Notes under the pieces: model-generated
The model's database searches: none
Seen by the model: the letters and a program-made list of their open reading frames with translations, nothing else
What the model was told of the DNA's origin: nothing
NCBI GenBank assembly: GCA_946699565.1
Contig: CAMPDW010000002.1
Location: 62,001-126,000 of the forward strand
DNA from: an uncultured Commensalibacter sp.
Lineage (GTDB): Bacteria; Pseudomonadota; Alphaproteobacteria; Acetobacterales; Acetobacteraceae
Length of the DNA stretch: 64,000 nucleotides
Direction: 5' to 3'
Part shown: positions 10,065-19,864 of the stretch, piece by piece
Position numbering within the stretch: the first letter of the stretch is position 1
Layout: every line of letters starts with the position of its first letter
Made by a program: the position numbers and the translations under genes

Positions 10065-10775
10065 GTGGTGAATAATTCTTTACGTTCACTCCCCCCCTTA
10101 CAAATTCGGGGGCGATCATTTCTTGCTCTGGTTCTTTCTCCCAAAGCCCCTCTTTCCAATTGGCTATTTAGTTTAGATGCACAAATAAAACGTTCTTCAC
10201 AATTTTTCTTTGGAAAACCCGTTATTCTTAATTTGGAACTTTTAACAGGTCATGAAGACGGGTTGGAACAACTTTACAACGATTTATTTGCCAGAAATAT
10301 TCAGATTATCAGCATTGAAGGATTACCGGCAACATCATCAATTCTAAAGAGCTGGCCAAAAAATTTTATTTTAACGGGTGGAAGAGATATAGATAATATT
10401 GATCCGCCAATCGATTCCCTGCCTAAAAATCATCCTATTCCTTGTTATATTATCGATGAACCTATTCGATCTGGGCAAACCATTTTTTTTCCAGAAGGTG
10501 ACGTGATTATTACAAATTCTGTTGCTTCAGGAGCCGAAATTAATGCTGGAGGTTCAATTCATGTTTACGGTGCATTACGTGGTCGAGCCATTGCTGGAAT
10601 TAGTGGACAATCCAAGGCAAGAATTTTTGCCAATCAAATGGAAGCAGAGCTATTAGCGATTAATGGGTATTATATGGCTTCGGAAGAGATACCGGAAAGA
10701 TTATATACCAAACCCGCACAAGTTTTGCTTAAAGAAAATGTAATTCATGTAATGCCGTTATTGAAAACAAAATAA
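10065..10775 (+). CDS. minC: Septum site-determining protein MinC
   Basis: MinC inhibits FtsZ polymerisation away from midcell and acts with MinD at the membrane. The 236-residue protein has the N-terminal FtsZ-inhibiting domain (about 1-110) and the C-terminal beta-helix that binds MinD (about 135-225), with VITNSVASGAEINAGGSIHVYG and ALRGRAIAGISG. The start is GTG at 10065, or possibly the GTG at 10068, with AGGA about ten bases upstream. It leads the minC-minD-minE cluster, with about 95 bases before minD. The 263-base gap upstream is AT-rich and holds the divergent promoters of minC and the GST operon. Confidence 0.95.
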   Translation: MVNNSLRSLPPLQIRGRSFLALVLSPKAPLSNWLFSLDAQIKRSSQFFFGKPVILNLELLTGHEDGLEQLYNDLFARNIQIISIEGLPATSSILKSWPKNFILTGGRDIDNIDPPIDSLPKNHPIPCYIIDEPIRSGQTIFFPEGDVIITNSVASGAEINAGGSIHVYGALRGRAIAGISGQSKARIFANQMEAELLAINGYYMASEEIPERLYTKPAQVLLKENVIHVMPLLKTK

Positions 10776-10869
10776 AAGATTAAAAAAATTATACAATTTA
10801 TAGTGTTTTATTTATTTTAAAATGATATTTATAAAGTTAGAAAAATGGAATAAATAAAGGGAATTAAGT

Positions 10870-11682
10870 ATGTCGAAGGTAATCGTTATTACCTCTGGTA
10901 AAGGCGGAGTAGGTAAAACTACTACAACCGCAGCTATTGGTGCAGCACTTGCCAAAACAGGACAAAAAGTAGTTGTTATTGATTTCGATGTGGGGTTGAG
11001 AAATCTTGATCTTGTTATGGGATCAGAACGACGCGTAGTTTTTGATTTTATCAATGTTATCCAAGGTGAAGCCTCTCTTTCCCAAGCTTTAATTAAGGAT
11101 AAACGAATTGAAACCCTTTCCATTTTAGCTGCTTCTCAAACGCGGGATAAAGATGCTTTAACCGAAGATGGTGTAAAAAAAATTATCGATGAATTAAAAG
11201 AAAAATTTGACTGGATAATCTGTGACAGTCCTGCGGGTATTGAACGCGGCGCAAAGATGGCAATGCATTTTGCAGATGAAGCAATAGTTATTACAAACCC
11301 AGAAGTCTCATCAGTTCGAGATAGTGATCGAATTATCGGTATTTTAGATAGTACAACAGAAAAAGCCCAAAAAGGTGAAAAAGTTATCAAACATCTTTTG
11401 ATCACACGATATGCAACAAATCGGGCTGCTCATGGTGATATGCTGAATACAGATGATATTCTTGATATCCTTTCCATCCCTTTAATTGGTATTATACCTG
11501 AAAGTGATGAAATATTAAGAGCTTCTAATTTAGGAACCCCCGTAACCCTTTCTGCCCCTGATTCTGCACCTTCCCGTGCTTATACTGATGCTATTAAACG
11601 TCTTCAAGGGGAAAAAATAGAAATTACCATTCCCACAGACAAAAAAGGGTTTTTTGACTGGTTACTAAAAAGGAATAGATAA
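10870..11682 (+). CDS. minD: Septum site-determining ATPase MinD
   Basis: A 270-residue P-loop ATPase of the ParA/MinD family that binds the membrane as an ATP dimer, recruits MinC and is released by MinE. It has the deviant Walker [16 protein letters not shown] near the N-terminus, the switch [25 protein letters not shown], and a basic amphipathic C-terminal membrane-targeting helix ([10 protein letters not shown]). The start has a GGGAATTAAGT ribosome site. It overlaps minE by one base (TAATG), so the two are translationally coupled. Confidence 0.98.
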   Translation: MSKVIVITSGKGGVGKTTTTAAIGAALAKTGQKVVVIDFDVGLRNLDLVMGSERRVVFDFINVIQGEASLSQALIKDKRIETLSILAASQTRDKDALTEDGVKKIIDELKEKFDWIICDSPAGIERGAKMAMHFADEAIVITNPEVSSVRDSDRIIGILDSTTEKAQKGEKVIKHLLITRYATNRAAHGDMLNTDDILDILSIPLIGIIPESDEILRASNLGTPVTLSAPDSAPSRAYTDAIKRLQGEKIEITIPTDKKGFFDWLLKRNR

Positions 11683-11948
11683 TGAGTTTTTTCTTTTCAA
11701 ATTTTTTTAATAAAAAAAATTCAGCTCCCGTTGCTAAAGATCGTTTACAAATTTTATTGGCCCATGAACGCTCTGCAACAAGTAATCAGAGTGATTCAGA
11801 TTTAATTCAGAAGTTACAAAAAGAAATTATGGCGGTCATTCAGAAACATATTACGATTGATCAAGAAAAAATACAGATTAAAGTTGATAAAGGGTCGGCC
11901 TGTTCAACACTAGAAATAGACATTGAAGTACCTCAACAATACAAATAA
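11682..11948 (+). CDS. minE: Cell division topological specificity factor MinE
   Basis: An 88-residue protein, normal MinE length. It has the N-terminal anti-MinCD and membrane-binding segment (about 1-35, including ARDRLQ-like [14 protein letters not shown]) and a C-terminal topological specificity domain that forms the dimer. MinE stimulates MinD ATPase and drives pole-to-pole oscillation, placing division at midcell. The start shares one base with the minD stop. It is the last gene of the cluster and is followed by a hairpin between the convergent minE and decarboxylase genes. Confidence 0.95.
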   Translation: MSFFFSNFFNKKNSAPVAKDRLQILLAHERSATSNQSDSDLIQKLQKEIMAVIQKHITIDQEKIQIKVDKGSACSTLEIDIEVPQQYK

Positions 11949-11972
11949 TTAATTAATACCAACTGTCATGAA

Positions 11973-11997
11973 GGCTTCTTTTAAATCTAAAGAAGCT
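11973..11997. terminator. Hairpin between convergent minE and decarboxylase genes
   Basis: A 9-bp stem (GGCTTCTTT / AAAGAAGCT, one G-T pair) with a 7-base loop lies between two convergent stop codons. The flanking T or A runs are weak, so it is a possible bidirectional terminator rather than a classic one. Confidence 0.5.
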
Positions 11998-12026
11998 CCA
12001 TTTTTGAAGCTCCTTTGAACTTTATC

Positions 12027-13721
12027 TTATATTTTCCTATTCAATTCTTTTAGACCTCTTTCTCCATAATTAAAGAAAGCAATACGATCAGCTGAATCCT
12101 GAACTTTTTTAGGAATATCAAAAGCATCAATCATAATTTCAACAACACGAAGTTTATGAGGGTTAGCTTCTAATTCTTGTAATTTAACCTCTAACTCATC
12201 TTCAGTTGTAATTTGATAATAAGAATAAGGTTTATTGTTACTGAAAGCATCAAATAATTTTTGATAATTCCATTCTGGTATATCATTAAACGCTGAATAT
12301 AAACCCATAATACTTCGTTCAATCGTATATCCCTTATTATTGACTAAAAAAATAATGGGATTTAAATCATGCGTAAAAAATGCTGAAGCTTCTTGTGCTG
12401 TTAATTGAAAAGATCCATCACCAATAAATAATACATGACGCCTTTCAGATTCAGCCATTAAAGATCCGAATAAAGCTGGTAATGAATAACCAATGGATAA
12501 CCATAAAGGTTGATTTATAATCATAATATCCGAAGGAAGCGACAAACTTCTTACACCCCGCATAGAAGTTCCAGCATCCGTGACGAGAACATCATTAGCC
12601 TGAATAAAATGATTCATTTTTAACCAAAAACGATCAAGCGTTAATCCCTTACCATGTTCGGCAACCCATCGGGTTTGACTGTTAAACTTATTTGAAGAAG
12701 CATAAATAGTGGTGTTTTTAGGTAAATCGTTTTTAACAAGCGCATTTAAAATGTCAGCAGCATTAACATCTTCAAATACTTGCCTGCCAATTGTTGTTCT
12801 AAAAGGCAAAATATCAATCATATTTTCAGGAATATTTTGTGTAAAATACCCTGAATTACTATCTGTAAATTTAACATTAATACCAAATAAGCAATCAGAA
12901 TGTTCAACAAGTTTTTTGACTGAATCCAAGGATGCCCCGCCATTATACTCACCAATCCATTGAGGTAAACCTTGATCCAATACAGCCTGAGCTGCTGATT
13001 GTGTGGCAAAGGGGATATTTAATTTTTCTAATAAATTTTGCGTTATTTCTTTAAGCCCAAAACGATCAATGGCATTACCCAATAGCATTACTGGGGATTT
13101 CGCACGTTGTAAACGATTCTTTAAAACATGTAAAAGTTCTGAAAGCTGAAGAGGATCACTTTTTTGAATCCAACTTATCATTTTATTATCTGGAACTTCA
13201 ATTTCAAAAAAAGTAATATCCGATGGAATTTGAATATAAACAGGTCTCATTTCTCGTATACAAACTTGTAACACACGATCTATTTCTTCAATAGCATTCT
13301 GAGGCGTAATTCGGACTTGTGCGACGGTAAAAGGCTGATAGCAATTCATAATATCCTCATAATTACCCTCTGCCGTGGTATGATGAAGAAAAGCACGTTG
13401 TTTAATACTATATAATGGTGGTACCCCTGATAAACACACCATAGGCACTGATTCCGCATAAGCTCCAGCGACACCATTCAACGCACTTAAATCTCCAACT
13501 CCATAAGTTGTTAAGATTGCTGAAATTCCTTTTATACGTGCATAACCGTCAGCAGTATAAGCAGCATTCAACTCATTACGATTCCCAACAAATTCTATAT
13601 CTTTTCTTTTTTCTGCTTGCATCAAAAATTGAAGATTATAGTCACCAGGTACACCGAAAATCTTATGAATTCCAATTTGAGATAGTCTATCTAGTAAAAA
13701 ATCCCCAATTGTTTTTTTCAT
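12027..13721 (-). CDS. ThDP-dependent 2-oxo-acid decarboxylase (IpdC/KivD type)
   Basis: A 564-residue thiamine-diphosphate enzyme that non-oxidatively decarboxylates a 2-oxo acid to an aldehyde and CO2. Catalytic residues of the family are visible: D27 in GVPGDYNLQFL, E50 in GNRNELNAAY, the H113-H114 pair in FLHHTTAEGN, the ThDP/Mg motif GDGSFQLTAQE...NN, and the later Glu in NNKGYTIERS. The text resembles indolepyruvate and branched-chain 2-keto-acid decarboxylases (FGVPGDYNLQFL, QPLWLSIGYSLPALFGS, NDIPEWNYQKL) more than Zymomonas/Acetobacter-type pyruvate decarboxylase. The likely role is therefore fusel-type aldehyde or indole-acetaldehyde formation, though pyruvate may also be used. It is monocistronic, convergent with minE. 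Confidence 0.85.
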   Translation of the reverse strand: MKKTIGDFLLDRLSQIGIHKIFGVPGDYNLQFLMQAEKRKDIEFVGNRNELNAAYTADGYARIKGISAILTTYGVGDLSALNGVAGAYAESVPMVCLSGVPPLYSIKQRAFLHHTTAEGNYEDIMNCYQPFTVAQVRITPQNAIEEIDRVLQVCIREMRPVYIQIPSDITFFEIEVPDNKMISWIQKSDPLQLSELLHVLKNRLQRAKSPVMLLGNAIDRFGLKEITQNLLEKLNIPFATQSAAQAVLDQGLPQWIGEYNGGASLDSVKKLVEHSDCLFGINVKFTDSNSGYFTQNIPENMIDILPFRTTIGRQVFEDVNAADILNALVKNDLPKNTTIYASSNKFNSQTRWVAEHGKGLTLDRFWLKMNHFIQANDVLVTDAGTSMRGVRSLSLPSDIMIINQPLWLSIGYSLPALFGSLMAESERRHVLFIGDGSFQLTAQEASAFFTHDLNPIIFLVNNKGYTIERSIMGLYSAFNDIPEWNYQKLFDAFSNNKPYSYYQITTEDELEVKLQELEANPHKLRVVEIMIDAFDIPKKVQDSADRIAFFNYGERGLKELNRKI

Positions 13722-13837
13722 GTATAATCCCCTAATTTTGTAATAATTTTATAATAAAGAAGCTTTGATTTTTAAAGACAGTTATCTCAATTGAAGAATC
13801 TAAGACTATACAAAATCAAGATCTAACAAAATTAACA

Positions 13838-14278
13838 CTATCGTGAAACAATGGATTGTATGGCTTTGACCATTGATATAATACCATTACTACGGTTTGC
13901 CGATAATGCACTGGACAATCCTAAATCTTTAATAAAAACAGGATTAATAGCTAAAATTTCAGTGGCTGTCCTCCCTGAATAAATTCTTAATAATAAAGCT
14001 ATTAATCCTTTTACAATGACCGCATCAGAGGAACCAGCAAAATAAAATACATCACCATCTTGGGAATAATTTAACCAAACCTGGCTTTGACAACCAGCCA
14101 CGCGAAATTTATTATTTTGCCACTCAGCAGGGAAAAAAGGTAAATTATTCCCTAATTCAATTAAATACCGATAGCGTTGTGTCCAATCATCAAACAGCTC
14201 GAAATCCTCGCGAATCGCTTCAATTGCTTCATGTGCACTTGTCTCTTGAGGTATAATAAAAGGATTTGAATTGGTCAT
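13838..14278 (-). CDS. sufE: SufE family cysteine desulfuration protein
   Basis: SufE accepts sulfur from the cysteine desulfurase SufS as a persulfide and passes it to Fe-S cluster assembly. The 146-residue protein has the SufE core, including RYRYLIELGNNLPFFP and the sulfur-accepting cysteine in VAGCQSQVWL, and ends in the usual helical segment. ATG 14278 is chosen over an in-frame GTG at 14293; neither has a strong ribosome site. It follows hslU by about 30 bases and is probably read from the hslVU transcript. No sufS or other suf gene is in the window. Confidence 0.88.
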   Translation of the reverse strand: MTNSNPFIIPQETSAHEAIEAIREDFELFDDWTQRYRYLIELGNNLPFFPAEWQNNKFRVAGCQSQVWLNYSQDGDVFYFAGSSDAVIVKGLIALLLRIYSGRTATEILAINPVFIKDLGLSSALSANRSNGIISMVKAIQSIVSR

Positions 14279-14308
14279 TAGTAAATCTCGCACATCAGAT
14301 GATTAAAA

Positions 14309-15631
14309 TTAAAGAATAAAACGACTTAAATCACTTTTATTTGCCAAGGTCGCAACTTTTTCTTTCACATCATTCGCTGTAATTTGAATCTCTTCTCCCG
14401 AACGTTCAGAAGCGGTAAATGACACCTCTTCTAAAAGTTTCTCCATAACGGTTGCCAGACGACGAGCCCCAATATTTTCAACCCGCTCATTAATATCTGT
14501 TGCGAGTCGAGCAATTGCATCAATAGCATCATCGGTAAAATGAAGATTAACCTGTTCAGTTTCCATCAAAGCAATATATTGCTTTAACAATGATTGTTCA
14601 GGTTCAGTTAAAATGCGGCGCATATCGTCACAACTCAATGCTGACAATTCAACACGAATCGGCAAACGTCCTTGTAATTCTGGTAATAAATCAGAAGGTT
14701 TCGCTAAATGAAAAGCACCCGAAGCAATAAATAAAATATGATCTGTTTTTACCAAACCATATTTCGTTGAAACAGTGGTTCCTTCAATTAAAGGCAATAA
14801 ATCACGTTGAACACCTTCACGAGATATATCAGCACCACCGCGACCACCACCTCCTTCATAAGAACGAGCACATACTTTATCGATCTCATCAAGAAAAACA
14901 ATTCCATGATTTTGAGCACGTTGGATGGCTTCTTGCACCAATGCATCATTATCCAATAGCTTGTCTGATTCTTCCCGTATCAATGCTTCTCGTGCCCTTG
15001 CAACTGTTAAACGACGCGATTTTTCAGAACGATTCATAAAGCCTTTCATCATATCTGTAAAATTGATGATTTGTGCAGATGGCATTCCAGGAATATCCAT
15101 CTGATTTATTGGAGATGAACTATCAGCTAGTTTAATATCAATTTCTTTATTTTCTAATTCACCATTCATCAGCATCTGCAAAAATTTTTGTCGGGTTTCT
15201 GCAGTTGCACCCTCTCCCACCAATGCCGTCACAATCCGTTGATTTGCCGTATCCTTAGCTTTTTCCATCACATCACGACGTTTTACATCGCGTAACATAA
15301 CCAAAGATGCCTCAACTAAATCCCGAATAATACTTTCAACATCACGCCCTACATACCCCACTTCAGTAAATTTGGTAGCTTCCACCTTTAAAAAAGGAGC
15401 CTGGGATAAACGGGCCAAACGACGGGCAATTTCAGTTTTACCGCATCCTGTTGGACCAATCATTAATATATTTTTAGGAACAATCTCTTCCCGCATACGA
15501 TCAGACAATTGCGCCCGCCGCCAACGATTACGCAAAGCAATCGCAACCGCTTTTTTTGCATCATCTTGACCTATAATAAAACGATCAAGTTCGGAAACAA
15601 TTTTTTGGGGAGTATAAGTTGGAATTTCCAT
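14309..15631 (-). CDS. hslU: ATP-dependent protease ATPase subunit HslU
   Basis: A 440-residue AAA+ unfoldase that feeds substrates to the HslV peptidase in the cytoplasm. The N-terminus [16 protein letters not shown] is diagnostic, followed by Walker [16 protein letters not shown], the GYVGRDVES pore loop, an inserted I-domain (about 110-230), Walker [12 protein letters not shown], and sensor 2 in [16 protein letters not shown]. Its length matches the family (about 440). It starts 18 bases after hslV, in the classic hslV-hslU operon, with sufE following. Confidence 0.98.
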   Translation of the reverse strand: MEIPTYTPQKIVSELDRFIIGQDDAKKAVAIALRNRWRRAQLSDRMREEIVPKNILMIGPTGCGKTEIARRLARLSQAPFLKVEATKFTEVGYVGRDVESIIRDLVEASLVMLRDVKRRDVMEKAKDTANQRIVTALVGEGATAETRQKFLQMLMNGELENKEIDIKLADSSSPINQMDIPGMPSAQIINFTDMMKGFMNRSEKSRRLTVARAREALIREESDKLLDNDALVQEAIQRAQNHGIVFLDEIDKVCARSYEGGGGRGGADISREGVQRDLLPLIEGTTVSTKYGLVKTDHILFIASGAFHLAKPSDLLPELQGRLPIRVELSALSCDDMRRILTEPEQSLLKQYIALMETEQVNLHFTDDAIDAIARLATDINERVENIGARRLATVMEKLLEEVSFTASERSGEEIQITANDVKEKVATLANKSDLSRFIL

Positions 15632-15649
15632 AGATAATTTACCTTCTAC

Positions 15650-16219
15650 TTATAACGTTTCAACAACAAGGGAATGATTTGTATAAATACAGATATCGCC
15701 AGCTATTTTCATAGCTCGACGTGCAATTTCTTCTGAAGTTAATCCTTCTTCAATTGTCATAAGTGCTCTTGCGGCAGCCAATGCATAATTTCCACCTGAA
15801 CCAATGGCAACAACACCATCCTCTGGTTCCAATACATCACCATTCCCTGTTAATGTATAAGAATGCGTACGGTCGGCAACAAGCATCATTGCCTCCAGTC
15901 TTCTCAAATAACGATCTGTACGCCAATCTTGAGCCAATTCAACGCAAGCCCGTTCAAGTTGATTAGGATAACGTTCTAATTTCTTTTCTAGTCTTTCTAA
16001 TAATGTGAAAGCATCAGCTGTTGCCCCTGCAAAACCAGCCAAAATAGAACCATTTTGTCCTATCCTTCTTACTTTTCTTGCGTTTCCTTTGACAACAGTG
16101 TTTCCAAGTGTAACTTGTCCATCGCCTGCCATCGTGACTTTATTTTTGTAGCGAACAGATAAAATGGTCGTACCATGCCATTGAATAGAATCATACGTAG
16201 AAACATTATTATTGTACAT
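15650..16219 (-). CDS. hslV: ATP-dependent protease peptidase subunit HslV
   Basis: A 189-residue proteasome-beta-like threonine peptidase, partner of HslU. The nucleophile is expected to be T17 in [10 protein letters not shown], exposed after removal of a short N-terminal propeptide; Acetobacteraceae-type HslVs often carry such a leader. Other signatures are [45 protein letters not shown] and [10 protein letters not shown]. It heads the hslV-hslU-sufE operon. Confidence 0.97.
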   Translation of the reverse strand: MYNNNVSTYDSIQWHGTTILSVRYKNKVTMAGDGQVTLGNTVVKGNARKVRRIGQNGSILAGFAGATADAFTLLERLEKKLERYPNQLERACVELAQDWRTDRYLRRLEAMMLVADRTHSYTLTGNGDVLEPEDGVVAIGSGGNYALAAARALMTIEEGLTSEEIARRAMKIAGDICIYTNHSLVVETL

Positions 16220-16272
16220 AATAGATTATTAACCTTAATATAAAATTATATGACAATCATTCTTGTAATTAA

Positions 16273-16668
16273 TTAAGAAATCAATTCTTCTATACGCTTT
16301 GTCAAGACCCCAAGGGAAAAAGGTTTCATCAATAACTGTATTTTATGATCCAAAGCAATATTACCAGTACCATGAGCATAACCCGTAATGAATAAAATGG
16401 ATAAATTGGGCCAAATTTTCCTAGCAAATTCAGCTAGCCTATTCCCATTAATACCTGGTAAACCAATATCAGTAAGCAGCAAATCAATCTTGACCTGCTT
16501 GTGTTTAAGTTCTTCCAATAATATCATTGCCTTAGTACCATCTTCAGCAGCAATAACCTCAAACTGCATCTCGTCCAACAATTCAACCAATAATGGTCTT
16601 AAAACGGAATCATCCTCAGCAACCAGAATTACTTTTTTTGTTTTCTGTTTTTGTACTTCAGCTATCAT
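16273..16668 (-). CDS. Stand-alone response regulator receiver domain
   Basis: A 131-residue single-domain CheY-like protein with no output domain. The acidic pocket (AEDD), phospho-accepting Asp in LLLTDIGLPG, the switch Thr in FITGYA and the conserved Lys in LMKPF are all present, so it should be phosphorylatable. It lies 249 bases downstream of a histidine kinase on the same strand whose own receiver lacks the Asp. A phosphorelay in trans between the two is plausible, but is inferred from neighbourhood only. The downstream target is unknown. Confidence 0.88.
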   Translation of the reverse strand: MIAEVQKQKTKKVILVAEDDSVLRPLLVELLDEMQFEVIAAEDGTKAMILLEELKHKQVKIDLLLTDIGLPGINGNRLAEFARKIWPNLSILFITGYAHGTGNIALDHKIQLLMKPFSLGVLTKRIEELIS

Positions 16669-16924
16669 TTCCTAATGCCTCTAAGTCAAAAGGAAAAAAA
16701 ATTTTATAAAAAAATAGACTCATTTTAAAACTATATTCTACTATATTATAAATTATTATCGTTTGAAAAGTAACCAAAAATCAATTCATGAATAAAAAAA
16801 TATCAATTTTTAATTAAAAAAAATGTCAAATTAATTAAAATTTAAAAATAATATTAAATTATTACTTAGCTTTAATTTTTTCTATTCCTAGATATTTCAT
16901 TTCTTTCAAAAGAACCAAAAGTTT

Positions 16925-18493
16925 TTAATTTATTTCATCATATATTGGTAAATAAATACTAATTTTAGTGCCTATACCAAGACGACTTTGAACATGTATT
17001 TGACCACCTGATTGTTGTGCAAAACCATATACCATTGCCATTCCAAGTCCCGTTCCAAGTCCCAATTTTTTCGTTGTAAAAAAAGGTTCAAAAATATGAG
17101 CAATAGTTTCTGCACTCATCCCCTCACCTTTATCCTGTACCGTAATAATGGCATATAAACCAGGATTTAAATGAAGTCGTTTAGCTTTATCAGAATGAAT
17201 ATCTTTTTTATCCAGAACCAGTGTTATTTCTCCTCCTTTTGACATAGCGTCAACCGAATTAACACATAAATTCATAATTGCCAGTTCAAATTGTGCGGGA
17301 TCCGTTTTAATAATAAGTGAATGTGATAAATTATTTTGAATTTTAAGTTGAATAGCATTTTCCACTTTATATTCGGTTTGTTTTTTAAATCTTGCGGCAT
17401 AACGCATTTGTAAAGTCTGAAGTAACAAATCATAATTTTTGTTAATAATTTTAACAAGATCCATTTCTTGAACAGATAGTTTTTTCCGGCGACTAAAACT
17501 CAGTAATCGCTCTGTTAAAGTACTGCCTTTTTTTGCGGCATTTAAAGCATTATTTTGTAATTGTTTAATGGTATCCATAATTTCAGAATTACCTGAAACT
17601 TCCAATAATTCCTCAGATAATTCCAAAGACCCTATCATTGTAGTCAACAGATTATTGAAATCATGTGCAATACCACCTGCCATAGTTCCTAATGCCTTTA
17701 ATTTTTCAGCTTGTTGCAATTGCATTTCTAATTCTTTTCGTTTGGTTATATCCAATTCCATTAAAACTGAAGGTCGTGCAATCTCACCTTTGGCACGATC
17801 CAGCAATAATCGAGTAATCATAAACCATTTCAAAGATTTTTTCCGATCATTTGGAGGAACTTCAAGAATCTCAACGAAACGCTCTTCTTTTTTTAATCTT
17901 TCATTAAAACGGGATAATTCTTGAGATGTAAAAGACGGTTCAATTTCTTCTTCTGTTTTTCCAAGACATTCCGAAATTGTCAAACCACGCCGTGCGGCGG
18001 CCAGTTGATTCATTCGAGTAAATCGACCCTCCTCATCTTTAAACGCAAGCCCATAGGGTAAATTATCAAGTAAGCCTTTTAATAATAAGCGTTCATGCAT
18101 CAATTTTCGTTGAAAATCAGAACGGGAAACCGCACGTTTAACAATTTCTTTAACCATAAAAGCATTAAGTGGTTTTGGAATAAAAAAAGAAATTCCTCCT
18201 TCATTCAAACCCTTGATTAAAATATCAGGTCGATCCTTAGGGCCTAAAAGAATACGTGTCGCGGTAATAAGATTACGTACCCGTGCAAAAAAAATATTAC
18301 CATACATACATGGCATAAAATTATTATAGATAATCGTTGAAAAATGAGCCCCTTTTTTAATCATATCCAGTGCATGATATGAAGATTCGGTTAAATATAG
18401 GGAATAATCGTTTCCTAAAATTTCCTTAAATTCTTTTAAAATTTTAGAATCATTATCAATAATTAAAATTGCAGGATGTGTATTGTTACCCAT
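16925..18493 (-). CDS. Hybrid histidine kinase with N-terminal pseudo-receiver and PAS domain
   Basis: A 522-residue cytoplasmic sensor kinase without membrane segments. Order: receiver-like domain (about 8-120), PAS domain (about 133-250), HisKA dimerisation domain with H277 in GGIAHDFNNLL, and an HATPase_c domain (N box NLCVNSVDAM, G boxes DKGEGM and GLGTGLGMAM). The receiver keeps the acidic cluster (D13, D15) and K107 but has Asn57 where the phospho-accepting Asp belongs (NNFMP). It is therefore probably a sensory or regulatory pseudo-receiver. The intact stand-alone receiver encoded downstream is a candidate partner. The signal is unknown. Confidence 0.88.
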   Translation of the reverse strand: MGNNTHPAILIIDNDSKILKEFKEILGNDYSLYLTESSYHALDMIKKGAHFSTIIYNNFMPCMYGNIFFARVRNLITATRILLGPKDRPDILIKGLNEGGISFFIPKPLNAFMVKEIVKRAVSRSDFQRKLMHERLLLKGLLDNLPYGLAFKDEEGRFTRMNQLAAARRGLTISECLGKTEEEIEPSFTSQELSRFNERLKKEERFVEILEVPPNDRKKSLKWFMITRLLLDRAKGEIARPSVLMELDITKRKELEMQLQQAEKLKALGTMAGGIAHDFNNLLTTMIGSLELSEELLEVSGNSEIMDTIKQLQNNALNAAKKGSTLTERLLSFSRRKKLSVQEMDLVKIINKNYDLLLQTLQMRYAARFKKQTEYKVENAIQLKIQNNLSHSLIIKTDPAQFELAIMNLCVNSVDAMSKGGEITLVLDKKDIHSDKAKRLHLNPGLYAIITVQDKGEGMSAETIAHIFEPFFTTKKLGLGTGLGMAMVYGFAQQSGGQIHVQSRLGIGTKISIYLPIYDEIN

Positions 18494-18738
18494 ACCTTAT
18501 TCTCTAAAAAATGATTTAATAAAATTAATATGGTTTAAGAAAATGATATGCAAATAGATTTTTTGAAACATTATTTATTTTTTTTCTAAAAAACTATGAA
18601 AACAAATTCAATTTTTAGTAAACATTTCAATTTTCCCTAAATAAATATTAAAATCTTTTAACAATCAAAGAGTTTTATTATAAAATTTTTATCAATATGC
18701 TACATTACACATTCTTTTTTAAGTTTAAGGATAATTTT

Positions 18739-19161
18739 GTGAACACATCTTTTTCTAATAATCCACGAGCAGAAGAGCGATTAAGCAATGTCAGACAAGA
18801 CTACTCACAACAAACCAATAACAAGCATTTTAAATTTATTTTAACAATATTTTGGCTCATATGTCATTTTGTTTTTTATTTTATTCAACAACTGGCTGAG
18901 ATTCTTGCACCTTTATTACTTGTTACAGGAATTCTGTGGAAAATTTTACCCATTGCAACAGAATCATTGATAAAAATAATTTCTTCTACAGATCTTCAAA
19001 CAGGTAATATCCTCAAACACAATAATGATTTTATCCCATATTCTATTATGGTCGCCGGTCACAGTTTATCCGCAGGCAAATTAATTATAGATAGCCTTCT
19101 TCTGCTTATTTTAACTTCTTTATGTGCAACATTGACCGCTTATCTTGGACGAAAGATCTAA
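18739..19161 (+). CDS. Small membrane protein upstream of ftsE, function unknown
   Basis: About 140 residues from a GTG start at 18739 that has AAGGA seven bases upstream; an ATG 42 bases earlier lacks a ribosome site. It has a polar N-terminal 35 residues, a long hydrophobic stretch (LTIFWLICHFVFYFIQQLAEILAPLLL-type region, about 37-75) and a second hydrophobic segment near the C-terminus (about 115-135), so two membrane spans are likely. In many alphaproteobacteria a zinc-ribbon (MJ0042) protein sits directly upstream of ftsE. This one has no CxxC pair, so it could be a shortened relative or unrelated. It precedes ftsE by 31 bases and is probably co-transcribed. Confidence 0.6.
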   Translation: MNTSFSNNPRAEERLSNVRQDYSQQTNNKHFKFILTIFWLICHFVFYFIQQLAEILAPLLLVTGILWKILPIATESLIKIISSTDLQTGNILKHNNDFIPYSIMVAGHSLSAGKLIIDSLLLLILTSLCATLTAYLGRKI

Positions 19162-19192
19162 AACGTAAATAATAATTTCAAAGTTTTTAACA

Positions 19193-19864
19193 ATGATTCA
19201 ACTTGATAATGTAAATCTATATTATGAACAAAGTAGTCCTATTTTGTCTAATGTCAGTTTATACATTCCTCAAGGAAGTTTTTGTTGGCTAACCGGATCA
19301 TCCGGTGTAGGAAAATCAACATTATTACGGATGTTTCATCTTGAAATAAAACCTAATCAAGGACATATACAACTTCTTGATACGGATATACTAAAAAGCC
19401 GACGTTCAACCCTGTGTAATTTAAAGCAAAGAATAAGCATTATTTACCAAGATTTCAAACTCATTCCAAATTTAACGATTTATGACAATATTGCCCTTCC
19501 ACTCCGATTACAAAATATGGATGAAACTATTATAAATCGATGGACAAATCGTATTTTACAATGGATGAATTTGCAAAATAAAACTAGGCTTCATCCCAAA
19601 ACACTTTCTGGAGGGGAACAACAACGTATAGCCATCGCACGTGCTATTATTAATAGACCCGATATTTTATTAGCAGATGAACCAACCAATGCCTTGGATG
19701 AAGAACAAGTATTACGTTTAATGGATCTTTTTTATGATCTTAATGATTTGGGATGTACAATTATTATTGCCACCCATAATGATAACCTTATCCGACAATT
19801 TCCAGCTCCAAAATTAAAATTGGAAAAGGGACAAATAAAGGTTGATGATGCTATTCAAACATAA
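19193..19864 (+). CDS. ftsE: Cell division ATP-binding protein FtsE
   Basis: A 223-residue ABC ATPase. Walker A GSSGVGKST, Q-loop IYQDFKLIPNLT, signature LSGGEQQRIAIARA, Walker B ILLADEPTNALD and the switch His in IATHND are all present. With FtsX it forms a type VII ABC complex that does not transport but activates periplasmic cell-wall hydrolases at the septum. The reading frame overlaps the start of ftsX, implying translational coupling. Confidence 0.95.
   Translation: MIQLDNVNLYYEQSSPILSNVSLYIPQGSFCWLTGSSGVGKSTLLRMFHLEIKPNQGHIQLLDTDILKSRRSTLCNLKQRISIIYQDFKLIPNLTIYDNIALPLRLQNMDETIINRWTNRILQWMNLQNKTRLHPKTLSGGEQQRIAIARAIINRPDILLADEPTNALDEEQVLRLMDLFYDLNDLGCTIIIATHNDNLIRQFPAPKLKLEKGQIKVDDAIQT

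Noticed and set aside
10812..11405. Antisense open frames across minD
   Set aside because: They are shadows of the strongly conserved minD frame, with no ribosome sites or family match.
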